A stretch of DNA of 6,608 nucleotides from Bryobacteraceae bacterium (GTDB lineage Bacteria > Acidobacteriota > Terriglobia > Bryobacterales > Bryobacteraceae): the NCBI GenBank assembly GCA_014379815.1, contig JACMLA010000395.1, positions 1 through 6,608 on the forward strand, given 5' to 3'. Of the stretch, positions 1-5,848 are shown in pieces; within the stretch, counting starts at the first letter, position 1; each line of letters begins with the position of its first letter. The position numbers and the translations under genes were made by a program. The notes under the pieces were generated by a model. It worked only from the letters and a program-made list of their open reading frames with translations, was not told the DNA's origin and searched no databases.

Positions 1-754
1 ACACACGATCTCCGAACAACCCGAACAGGACTTGTGCCGCGCCGCCTCCGGTAGCCCATCCCACATGAATCATGGCAATCGCGAATATGAGCGGGATGGA
101 CTGCATGTACGCGAGTCCCTGCCGGTAGTCATGCCATCCCGCTTTCGAGCTGACTGCCTTCGCCCGAAAGCCTTCACTGGGCGGACGGAGCAAAAGAATG
201 CAGACAGCCGAGAACACAAACGAGAGCGCGTTTAACGCGAAGGCCCACTGATAGCCAAACCGGTTCACGGCGATTCCGGCTAACAGCCCCCCGATTGCTG
301 TCGTGGTCCACTGCGTCGTCTGTGTCAGGGAATTTGCCGTGTGCAGCTCCGCCGGTGTTGCGATGGCCGGCAAGATGGCCGACCTGCCACTGCTGAAAAA
401 CGGCGACGCGAACATGAGAAGCGCGCTCAGCACGAAGAGTAGCCAGGTCTGCTCCCTGCCGAGTGCAAAGACGAAGAGCAGCGCAATCACGGCGCGTACG
501 GCATCGCTTGCGATCATGAGCCGGCGACGATCGAGACGATCCAGCAGCACGCCTGCGAGTGGCCCGGCAAACAGAATCGGCACTGCCCGGGACAGCATGA
601 TTCCGCTGACCACCATACCCGACCCGGTGTTCCCAAGGGCCAGACTGAAGACGGCAATGTTGTTAAAGTGATCGCCCACTTCGCTGACGACCTGGCCGAA
701 CCACGTCAGACGGTAGTTTCTGTTATTACGCAGCAAGTCAACGAAGGCTTGCAT
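1..754 (-). CDS. MFS transporter, EntS/MefA-like (MFS_3 type), 3' end cut by window edge
   Basis: Partial inner-membrane major facilitator, probably a drug, siderophore or metabolite exporter. Reverse-strand translation stays open from the ATG at 752-754 to the left edge, giving 251 codons of a protein usually a little over 400 residues. It begins MQAFVDLLRNNRNYRLTWFG, the usual opening of the EntS/macrolide-efflux-like MFS branch. A motif-A-like loop, GPLAGVLLDRLDRRRL (about residues 64-79), sits between TM2 and TM3. Hydrophobic stretches at about 30-42, 48-70, 84-98, 103-120, 150-165, 169-189 and 220-235 fit the first six to seven helices. The start is fixed: an in-frame TAA (the stop of the upstream EamA gene) lies two codons before the ATG, so no earlier start exists. 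There is no strong Shine-Dalgarno; a weak GAG lies inside the end of the EamA gene, so coupled translation is likely. Family assignment is confident; the substrate cannot be told. Confidence 0.9.
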   Translation of the reverse strand, partial: MQAFVDLLRNNRNYRLTWFGQVVSEVGDHFNNIAVFSLALGNTGSGMVVSGIMLSRAVPILFAGPLAGVLLDRLDRRRLMIASDAVRAVIALLFVFALGREQTWLLFVLSALLMFASPFFSSGRSAILPAIATPAELHTANSLTQTTQWTTTAIGGLLAGIAVNRFGYQWAFALNALSFVFSAVCILLLRPPSEGFRAKAVSSKAGWHDYRQGLAYMQSIPLIFAIAMIHVGWATGGGAAQVLFGLFGDRV

Positions 755-757
755 CGG

Positions 758-1708
758 TTACGATCGCTCTGCAAGAAAAACGCCCGCTAGAATCAGCGCC
801 CCGCCTGTCATCAACCCTGCCGTGGGATGTTCCCCCAACAGCGGTATCGCCATGCCTGTAGCGAGCAAAGGCTGAAGGTACGTGAAGGTTGAAAGGCGCG
901 AGGCGGGAATGCGGGAGAGAGCGTGATAGTAGATCAGGTATGCGATCACCGACGGGCATATCGCCATATAAAGGAGGCTGGCCCAGGCTGCTGGGGTCAC
1001 CGCACTGAAGTTGAAGTCGCGTCCCAGATAAATTGTCAGGGGCAGCATCGCGAGCCCAGTCCCGGCGTATGCGCAGGTGTTCACGACGATGCCACCAACC
1101 CGTCCCATCGTTGCTTTGCCGACGATGGTAAAGATAGCGAATGTCAGCCCTCCCAGGAACACGAGGACGTCCCCTGCGGGAGTCGCGATTTTGTCGGTCG
1201 AGGGGCCGAACTGCAGAACGGCAATGCCACCCAGTGCGCAAAGCATGCCCAGGATCCTGAGCGGACTTAGCCGTTCCTGTCCTGACAACGCCGCGAAACT
1301 CAGGACCAGAATCGGTGTCAGGCCGATCATCAGCGACGCATGGGCTACGGTGGTCCTCGACAGACCAACAACGAATAGCAATTGGTTCAGACCGACCCCC
1401 AACAGGCCCAGTCCAAGGATGAGTGGCAAATCCCGGGCGGTCCATCCCCGGTTGCCCGTGGACCTCTGATTCCAGAAATAGATGGGCAGCATGGCGAGCC
1501 CTGAAATCAACATGCGGAGGCCCACGACGAGCAGCGGTGGCATCTCCCGGAGCGCGAACTTGCCGATGACGTAATTCGCCGACCAGATCAGGACCATCAG
1601 GAGGATCAGTGCATAGAGCCGGACGGGCGATTCCACCGACTTAGACGGTAAGGCTTTCTTCCCGAACTGTGATCTCCCGGATTGCGTCGAAGTCGACATC
1701 GTAACCAA
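758..1708 (-). CDS. DMT-superfamily EamA transporter
   Basis: Inner-membrane drug/metabolite transporter made of two tandem EamA repeats, 316 aa from the TTG at 1708. Ten hydrophobic helices can be placed at about residues 31-51, 58-79, 94-114, 120-141, 149-167, 177-197, 207-227, 239-260, 269-291 and 296-314. Family hallmarks are the first-helix IWSANYVIGKFAL, the ASLMIGLTPILVL segment of repeat 1, and STFTYLQPLLATGMAIPLLGE near the end of repeat 2. Members export amino acids or other small metabolites, and that would suit the upstream N-acylamino-acid genes, but substrate is inferred from context only. Start choice: TTG 1708 has GAGG six bases upstream (1715-1718); ATG 1699 has a conventional codon but the GAGG is 15 bases away; GTG 1636, just past the menC stop, has no visible ribosome site. 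The first 30 residues are hydrophilic and unconserved-looking. The gene overlaps the upstream gene by 68 nt if TTG is right. Confidence 0.92.
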   Translation of the reverse strand: MVTMSTSTQSGRSQFGKKALPSKSVESPVRLYALILLMVLIWSANYVIGKFALREMPPLLVVGLRMLISGLAMLPIYFWNQRSTGNRGWTARDLPLILGLGLLGVGLNQLLFVVGLSRTTVAHASLMIGLTPILVLSFAALSGQERLSPLRILGMLCALGGIAVLQFGPSTDKIATPAGDVLVFLGGLTFAIFTIVGKATMGRVGGIVVNTCAYAGTGLAMLPLTIYLGRDFNFSAVTPAAWASLLYMAICPSVIAYLIYYHALSRIPASRLSTFTYLQPLLATGMAIPLLGEHPTAGLMTGGALILAGVFLAERS

Positions 1709-2759
1709 GTCCCGCCTCGTGCCTTATCGCGATCGTGCCTTGCGGCGTGGTCTCTACAGCCGGCTGGATCACATCGCGTTTCCAGTAGCGCCGGCTCGCG
1801 GACACATCTCCCGGTAGAGTGAAGTTGGGCAGCGTTGCGAGGGCGATGTTGTGGGCCCTGCCGATCCCTGCTTCCAGCATGCCTCCGCACCAGACGGGGA
1901 TACCGGCATCCTGGCAGATGTCATGAATGCGTATGGCATTCCGGAAACCACCTACACGGCCCAGTTTAACGTTGACGATACGGCAGGCTTTGAGAGCGAT
2001 TGCCTGTTCGGCATGACGAGGCGTCCGGATACACTCATCGAGACAAACCGGCGTTTCGAGCATCCTCTGCAGCTCCGCATGATCGATGATGTCGTCGTGT
2101 GCCAGTGGTTGCTCGATCATCATCAGGCCGAACTGGTCCAGCGTCTTGAGATGCGAAGCATCGGCAAGCGTATAAGCGGAGTTTGCATCCGCCATCAAAG
2201 GTACGTTGGGGAAGGATCTTCGCACCTCGGCGATGACGTCAACGTCCCAGCCAGGCTTGATCTTCAGTTTGATCCGCTGGTAGCCATCCTGCAATTCGGT
2301 GCCAATCTTTGCAAGCAATTGCCCAACACTGTCCTGCACTCCAATCGACACGCCGCAGGGTATTTCAGTTCTTGCGCCACCGCCGATTTGCTTCCACAAA
2401 GGCTGGCCGTGAAGACGCGCTTCCAGATCCCATACTGCAGCCTCGACGCCTCCCCGCGCCATGTTGTGTCCCCGAAGGGATGCGATTCTGGGCCATACTT
2501 CCGATGCGGCGTTCAGCGTTTCGCCCAGCAACCTCGGCGCAGCGTAGTTTCTTGCAATCAGCCAGGCGGAATCCGTCCACTCCTCGTTGTAGAAAGGGTG
2601 TTCGCCCGCTGTGATTTCGCCCCAGCCTGAAGAGCCCTCTGACGATACTTCTACCAGGATGATGTCGCGCTCGTAGGTGCGTCCAAAACTGGTCTCAAAG
2701 AAATGAACCAGCGGCATTCGCAAGTGCCGCAAAGTGATCTTGTCTAGTCTGAATCCCAT
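1641..2759 (-). CDS. menC: o-succinylbenzoate synthase / N-succinylamino-acid racemase (NSAR/OSBS subgroup, enolase superfamily)
   Basis: Cytosolic, metal-dependent enolase-superfamily enzyme of 372 aa, the normal length. OSBS dehydrates SHCHC to o-succinylbenzoate in menaquinone synthesis; many members of this subgroup also, or mainly, racemize N-succinyl amino acids. Visible features: N-terminal capping domain with the 20s loop (PLVHFFETSFG, 16-26); catalytic KxK at K164-x-K166 on the second strand of the barrel; metal ligands D191 (MADANSAY), E216 (IEQPL) and D241 (CLDEC); opposing catalytic lysine K265 in VNVKLGRVGG; conserved barrel end PVWCGGMLEAGIGRAHN and LPNFTLPGD. R268, three residues after the catalytic lysine, matches the second-shell arginine associated with NSAR activity. 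All key residues are present. It overlaps the GNAT gene upstream by 16 nt. Ribosome site is ambiguous: AGGAG at 2776-2780 is 16 bases from the ATG and GGGG only 2. The GNAT neighbour favours NSAR or dual function; the symbol menC reflects family, not a proven role. Confidence 0.93.
   Translation of the reverse strand: MGFRLDKITLRHLRMPLVHFFETSFGRTYERDIILVEVSSEGSSGWGEITAGEHPFYNEEWTDSAWLIARNYAAPRLLGETLNAASEVWPRIASLRGHNMARGGVEAAVWDLEARLHGQPLWKQIGGGARTEIPCGVSIGVQDSVGQLLAKIGTELQDGYQRIKLKIKPGWDVDVIAEVRRSFPNVPLMADANSAYTLADASHLKTLDQFGLMMIEQPLAHDDIIDHAELQRMLETPVCLDECIRTPRHAEQAIALKACRIVNVKLGRVGGFRNAIRIHDICQDAGIPVWCGGMLEAGIGRAHNIALATLPNFTLPGDVSASRRYWKRDVIQPAVETTPQGTIAIRHEAGLGYDVDFDAIREITVREESLTV
1709..1718 (-). 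promoter_or_regulatory. ribosome binding site supporting the TTG start of the EamA gene
   Basis: On the minus strand GAGGCGGGAC directly precedes the TTG at 1708, with GAGG (1718-1715) six bases upstream of the start codon. The spacing is good for TTG 1708 and too long (15 nt) for the alternative ATG at 1699. The site lies within the 3' part of the NSAR/OSBS gene, so translating ribosomes from that gene would pass over it. Confidence 0.45.
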
Positions 2760-3451
2760 TGCCCCAACAAATAAACTCCTGATTCCGCTCTGCGTTCGAA
2801 TCGCACCACGGTTAGGCCCGAGTAAAACAGTTCTACGAAACTCTCGCTGGCGCGTTTTTGAATTTCACGCGCCCTCGCCGGGTCGGATCGGTGGAGGTCC
2901 CCGATTGCGTTAGGAATTTCGATCTCGGCCGTAATGGCAACTTCCGGTCTTGGCCGGGTGATGTGCCATTCGGCAACGCAACGATCGGTAGGGAGTCCGC
3001 CATGCAAGTGACTGCTGGTGGTCCCGTACTGATTCAGGACGTAGCGACGAACTACGGCACCGAGCCGTTCGATATTGAAGAACGCGTTCTTTAGTTCCAG
3101 AGGATCGAAGGTCCACTCCAGCAGATCGATTCCCTGACTCTGCGCTTCTTCGCGCTGCTTCTGCTTCAGCATCCGACCGATTCCCCGGTCCCGGTACTGC
3201 GGCAGCACTCCCATCATGTGGCTGTGCAGATAGGAGCGCCCTCCCGGTTTTACACCAGGGACGGCGAGAAGAAAGGCGACCATGCGATGGCCGTCGAAGG
3301 TGCCGAAAACCTGTCCCCCGATTTTGGTGGCAACTACGAAAAGGCGAACTGGCAACAGATCAATATCGTGATATCCCCAGATCTCTTTCTGCAGGCGGAC
3401 GGCTTCTGTGAGTTCCGTCTGGGAAGAAAGTGGTCTGATCTCGAGGCTCAT
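2744..3451 (-). CDS. GNAT-family acyltransferase (COG3375-like), probable N-succinyltransferase partner of NSAR
   Basis: Predicted cytosolic acyl-CoA-dependent N-acyltransferase, 235 aa from the ATG at 3451. The GNAT fold is seen in EIRPLSSQTELTEAVRLQKEIWG at the N-terminus, a VFGTFDGHRMVAFLLAVPG strand pair (48-66), SHMMGVLPQYRDRGIGRML with the CoA-pyrophosphate motif R87-x-x-G90-x-G92, and the conserved LLEWTFDPLELKNAFFNIERLGA block (110-132) typical of the COG3375 group. In Geobacillus a GNAT next to NSAR succinylates D-amino acids with succinyl-CoA, and the same pairing occurs widely; that function is inferred here. Start choice: a longer frame opens at GTG 3487, but ATG 3451 forms an ATGA overlap with the mazG stop (TGA 3448-3450) and begins exactly at the conserved domain, so I prefer it. 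The 3' end overlaps menC by 16 nt. It could use acetyl-CoA or another acyl-CoA instead. Confidence 0.9.
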   Translation of the reverse strand: MSLEIRPLSSQTELTEAVRLQKEIWGYHDIDLLPVRLFVVATKIGGQVFGTFDGHRMVAFLLAVPGVKPGGRSYLHSHMMGVLPQYRDRGIGRMLKQKQREEAQSQGIDLLEWTFDPLELKNAFFNIERLGAVVRRYVLNQYGTTSSHLHGGLPTDRCVAEWHITRPRPEVAITAEIEIPNAIGDLHRSDPARAREIQKRASESFVELFYSGLTVVRFERRAESGVYLLGQWDSD

Positions 3452-4260
3452 TCGGGTACTTTGGCCTGTACTTTGGCCAGCTGCCACAGCGCCTCCATTT
3501 CCTCGAGGTCCGCATCCTTCAGTGATCGGCCGTGCTCAGCAAGTTTGCGTTCGATGAAGCCAAAACGCTCACGAAAACGGCTGTTTGTTTTGCGTAGGGC
3601 CTGCTCCGGGTCGAGCTTTAGAAATCGGCCGAGGTTCACCAAGGTAAATAGCAGATCGCCGAACTCACTCTCAAGATCTTCTTTACTTCCGTGACTGCGG
3701 GCTTGCTGCAATTCCCCGATTTCTTCGGAAACCTTGTCGAGTACTCCATCAATTGTCGGCCATTCAAATCCTGAACCAGCCGCCTTTTCACTGATCTTCA
3801 ATGCTTCCATCAGCGCCGGAGTCGAGCGGGACACGCCTCCCAGCAAAGTAGCTGGAGCGGAACTCTTACTTTCAGTGGCTTTGATTTCGTCCCATCTCTG
3901 CTTCACTTCGTCGGCCGTGTCCGCAGTTGCTTTTCCGAAAACGTGCGGGTGTCGACGGACCAGCTTCTCGTTGATCGACCGGAGGCAGTCTTCCATCCGA
4001 AAGTGACCGGCCTCTTCCGCCATCTGCGCATAGAAAACTGCCTGCAGCAGAAAGTCGCCCAGTTCGTCCCTGAGGCCATTCCAGTCCCGGGCGTCGATTG
4101 CATCGAGAACTTCGTAGGTCTCTTCCAGAGTGAACGGCTTGATGCTGTCGAACGTCTGTTCCCGATCCCATGGACATCCCTGGGGTGACCGGAGGTACGA
4201 CATCAATCGCAACAACTCTTCCAGTTGAGTGCCAGCGGAACCTTGGCTATGGGGATTCAT
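3448..4260 (-). CDS. mazG: nucleoside triphosphate pyrophosphohydrolase MazG
   Basis: Cytosolic house-cleaning enzyme that hydrolyses (d)NTPs to NMP plus pyrophosphate. The 270 aa length fits full-length two-domain MazG (E. coli about 263). The conserved opening LRSPQGCPWDREQTFDSIKP (23-41) is followed by the first MazG helical domain with metal-binding EExxE at E46, E47, E50 and ExxD at E66, D69, then RRHPHVFG (102-109) and KQRWDEIKA. The second domain repeats the pattern: E179, E180, E183 and E199, D202, ending in NSRFRERFGFIERKL. All acidic residues are intact in both halves, so catalysis is expected. It is the first gene of the leftward operon; its stop overlaps the next gene's ATG in ATGA. 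A strong extended -10 box lies immediately upstream. The final residues LAKVQAKVPE come from a short tandem DNA duplication. Its place ahead of amino-acid genes is probably co-transcription rather than a shared pathway. Confidence 0.96.
   Translation of the reverse strand: MNPHSQGSAGTQLEELLRLMSYLRSPQGCPWDREQTFDSIKPFTLEETYEVLDAIDARDWNGLRDELGDFLLQAVFYAQMAEEAGHFRMEDCLRSINEKLVRRHPHVFGKATADTADEVKQRWDEIKATESKSSAPATLLGGVSRSTPALMEALKISEKAAGSGFEWPTIDGVLDKVSEEIGELQQARSHGSKEDLESEFGDLLFTLVNLGRFLKLDPEQALRKTNSRFRERFGFIERKLAEHGRSLKDADLEEMEALWQLAKVQAKVPE
3456..3478. repeat. short tandem duplication at the mazG 3' end
   Basis: The 11-mer gtactttggcc occurs at 3456-3466 and again at 3468-3478, a period of 12 bases. 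On the coding (minus) strand it writes AKVQAKVP at the MazG C-terminus. The period is a multiple of three, so the frame is kept. It lies just upstream of the GNAT ATG and so also forms the region where that gene's ribosome site would be. Direct sequence observation; any effect is unknown. Confidence 0.7.
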
Positions 4261-4401
4261 CTGAATTGAGCATTATACCATTCCGAATCAAACACTTACG
4301 AACCAGAGAACGGTTTGCCCGCATGTAACGTGCCTCACTTACTAACAGCGAAATTTGTAAAAATTTATCTGGTTGTAAGAAAAGAGGGCATAGACTCGGA
4401 T
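4261..4401. other. divergent intergenic region between the two operons, AT-rich core
   Basis: The space between the mazG start and the small zinc-ribbon gene carries the leftward promoter near mazG and an AT-rich stretch at about 4340-4385 (aaatttgtaaaaatttat in its middle) that contrasts with the GC-rich coding DNA around it. The rightward operon must start here or just beyond, but I find no convincing -35/-10 pair on the plus strand; CTGGTT (4369-4374) with TAGACT (4391-4396) at 16-nt spacing is the best weak candidate. The two AAATTT blocks (4350s and 4360s) could be a protein-binding site. The reading frame of the zinc-ribbon gene stays open back to a TTG at 4315, but the peptide from this part shows nothing recognisable. 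Confidence 0.5.
4266..4280 (-). promoter_or_regulatory. extended -10 promoter for the mazG operon
   Basis: On the minus strand the sequence TGGTATAATG occupies 4280-4271. It contains a perfect TATAAT (4277-4272) preceded by TGn, the extended -10 form. No good TTGACA-like -35 is seen at 16-18 nt upstream, which an extended -10 can tolerate. Counting about 6-7 bases downstream puts transcription start near 4265-4267, only a handful of bases before the ATG at 4260, with no room for a standard Shine-Dalgarno. The transcript would therefore be nearly leaderless. Sequence match is direct; start site is inferred. Confidence 0.6.
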
Positions 4402-4599
4402 GTGGTTACTGCACTTCAGAGCTTGTCCGATGCTATCGCCGTCATATTTCCGAGGGCTTGTGCACGTTGTAGCTCTCCGATGTTCAAACGGTCGCGACGC
4501 CAGTTCCCTGAACAAATCTTTTCGCTGTTGAATGTGTTTCCATTCCGATGTCAGCAATGTCAGCGGCGATTTTACGCCTACGGCGATAGAGATAATTAG
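4402..4599 (+). CDS. small zinc-ribbon protein (two CxxC knuckles), function unknown
   Basis: Small hypothetical protein, about 65 aa from GTG 4402. The C-terminal half reads CARCSSPMFKRSRR, then a short hydrophobic FSLLNVFPFRCQQCQRRFYA. The two CxxC pairs (TGT codons at 4459 and 4468, and at 4549 and 4558) are 26 residues apart between knuckles and should bind one zinc. The pattern CxxCxS-x-RSRR-x-LL-x-PFRCxxCxxRF matches a family of small uncharacterised bacterial zinc-ribbon proteins as I remember it. The basic RSRR segment could contact nucleic acid; no role is known to me. The start is uncertain: candidates are TTG 4315, GTG 4330, GTG 4402 and TTG 4423; GAGGG at 4384-4388 is 13 bases from 4402. 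The only in-frame ATG falls after the first knuckle and cannot be the start. It ends 20 nt before serB on the same strand, so it likely leads that operon. Confidence 0.62.
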   Translation: MVTALQSLSDAIAVIFPRACARCSSPMFKRSRRQFPEQIFSLLNVFPFRCQQCQRRFYAYGDRDN

Positions 4600-4619
4600 A
4601 CACCTTACACTCAGATGAG

Positions 4620-5846
4620 ATGTCCCCGTCGACGGACTCTCAAGTCCTCCTCATCAACATAGGCGGTCACGACAGACCGGGTGTCACTCACTCGCTAACG
4701 GAGATCCTCGGACGGTACGAGGCCCGGATTCTGGACCTTGGTCAGGCGGTCATTCATGACGCTCTGGCTCTTGGTGTGCTCGTGGAAATGACTGCCGCGA
4801 TGCGGTCTTCCGCAATGCTGACGGACTTGCTTCTGAAGGCGCACGAGCTTGGGGTACAGGTCCGTTTCACTGCGATCTCGGCCCAGGAATACGCCGACTG
4901 GGTCCAGAGTCAGAGCAAGGGACGGTTCCTCGTCAGCGTGCTGGGTCGTTCCATCACTGCGGCCCAGCTTGCGGACGTGAGCGGAATCGTGGCGCGGGCT
5001 GGTCTGAACATCGACCGCATACAGCGTCTGTCGAGCCGCACATCTCTGTCCACCGATTGCGAACCGCAGCGAATGTGTCTGGAGATGTCGATCTCAGGCA
5101 ACATCGTCGATGAGACAGAGGTCCGGCTTCCCCTGATGCAGCTCACCGAACGCCACAACGTCGACATCGCGTTTCAGCACGACAACGTGTACCGCAGGAA
5201 TCGGCGACTCGTCGCCTTCGACATGGATTCCACGCTGATCCAGACGGAGGTGATCGATGAGCTCGCAAAACTGGCAGGCGTCGGCGATCAGGTGGTTGCG
5301 ATCACCGAAGCAGCAATGCGCGGCGAGCTGGATTTTCAGGCAAGCTTCAGACGGCGGGTAGGACTCCTGAAGGGGTTGCCCGAAAGCGCCCTGACCGAAG
5401 TTCGCGACAAGGTCCCTCTGATGGATGGAGCGGACCGGCTGGTGGGCACGCTGAAGCGACTCGGCTACAAGACTGCCATTCTTTCCGGCGGCTTCACGTT
5501 CATGGGCAGAGAGCTTCAGCGCAGACTGGGTATCGACTACCTCGGCGCTAACGAACTCAACGTCCGCGATGGATTCGTCACCGGCGAAGTAACGGGCGAT
5601 ATCGTCGATGGAGCTCGCAAGGCTCTCCTGCTGCGGCAGATTGCCGCCGACGAGGGCCTGATCATGGAGCAGGTAATCGCGGTGGGCGATGGGGCCAACG
5701 ATTTACCCATGCTGAGCATCGCTGGTCTGGGTATCGCATTCCGAGCCAAGCCCCTGGTAAGGCAGAGCGCAAAACAGGCAATCTCAACGCTGGGACTCGA
5801 CGGCATACTCTATCTCCTTGGGCTTCGCGATCGCGACGCCTGCTGA
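4620..5846 (+). CDS. serB: phosphoserine phosphatase SerB with two N-terminal ACT domains
   Basis: Cytosolic HAD-superfamily enzyme that makes L-serine from O-phospho-L-serine, the last step of the phosphorylated serine pathway. Length 408 aa, close to the two-ACT SerB of mycobacteria (about 409). ACT domain 1 spans about 8-85 (VLLINIGGHDRPGVTHSL), ACT domain 2 about 102-185 (FLVSVLGRSITAAQLADVSG); these normally bind amino acids, often serine, for feedback control. The phosphatase core has DxDxT at D201-M-D203-S-T205 (D201 nucleophile), E210 as the conserved acid in the cap entry, motif II S289-G-G, K334 as motif III lysine, and motif IV GDGAND (356-361). All catalytic residues are intact. 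ATG 4620 lies just before the first ACT strand; upstream ACTCAGATGAG has no clear ribosome site at proper spacing, so reinitiation from the preceding small gene is possible. The stop is 2 nt from the downstream transporter. Confidence 0.96.
   Translation: MSPSTDSQVLLINIGGHDRPGVTHSLTEILGRYEARILDLGQAVIHDALALGVLVEMTAAMRSSAMLTDLLLKAHELGVQVRFTAISAQEYADWVQSQSKGRFLVSVLGRSITAAQLADVSGIVARAGLNIDRIQRLSSRTSLSTDCEPQRMCLEMSISGNIVDETEVRLPLMQLTERHNVDIAFQHDNVYRRNRRLVAFDMDSTLIQTEVIDELAKLAGVGDQVVAITEAAMRGELDFQASFRRRVGLLKGLPESALTEVRDKVPLMDGADRLVGTLKRLGYKTAILSGGFTFMGRELQRRLGIDYLGANELNVRDGFVTGEVTGDIVDGARKALLLRQIAADEGLIMEQVIAVGDGANDLPMLSIAGLGIAFRAKPLVRQSAKQAISTLGLDGILYLLGLRDRDAC
5821..5840. repeat. 20-bp near-perfect palindrome at the serB/transporter junction
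   Basis: The sequence ggcttcgcgatcgcgacgcc reads the same on both strands except for one mismatched pair (5824/5837); the central TCGCGATCGCGA (5825-5836) is perfect. In RNA it could form a hairpin with a GAUC loop and stem GGCUUCGC/GCGACGCC carrying one mismatch. It encodes the last residues of SerB (GLRDRDA) and ends 8 nt before the transporter ATG, where a hairpin could influence initiation. No U-run follows, so it is not a typical terminator. It may be only a by-product of codon choice. Confidence 0.4.
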
Positions 5847-5848
5847 GA

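Noticed and set aside
738..1445. 235-codon minus-strand frame overlapping the EamA gene
   Set aside because: It is Arg-, Asp- and Gly-rich with no hydrophobic pattern or motif, the usual look of an out-of-frame shadow; the EamA frame explains the same DNA.
1851..2630. 259-codon plus-strand open frame opposite the NSAR/OSBS gene
   Set aside because: It lies wholly antisense to a gene with all catalytic residues conserved; its translation has no recognisable domain and its length follows from the GC-rich codon use of the real gene.
3452..3487. GTG at 3487 as the GNAT start
   Set aside because: It would add 12 residues encoded by the mazG duplication and extend the overlap to 40 nt; the ATG at 3451 makes the common ATGA junction and starts at the conserved domain.
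3218..3694. 158-codon plus-strand frame across the mazG/GNAT junction
   Set aside because: It is antisense to two well-supported genes and its Ser/Arg-rich tail is typical of a shadow frame.
4315..4401. TTG at 4315 as start of the zinc-ribbon gene (94 aa)
   Set aside because: The extra residues come from the AT-rich intergenic stretch and show no family-like sequence; no clear ribosome site precedes it. It cannot be fully excluded.
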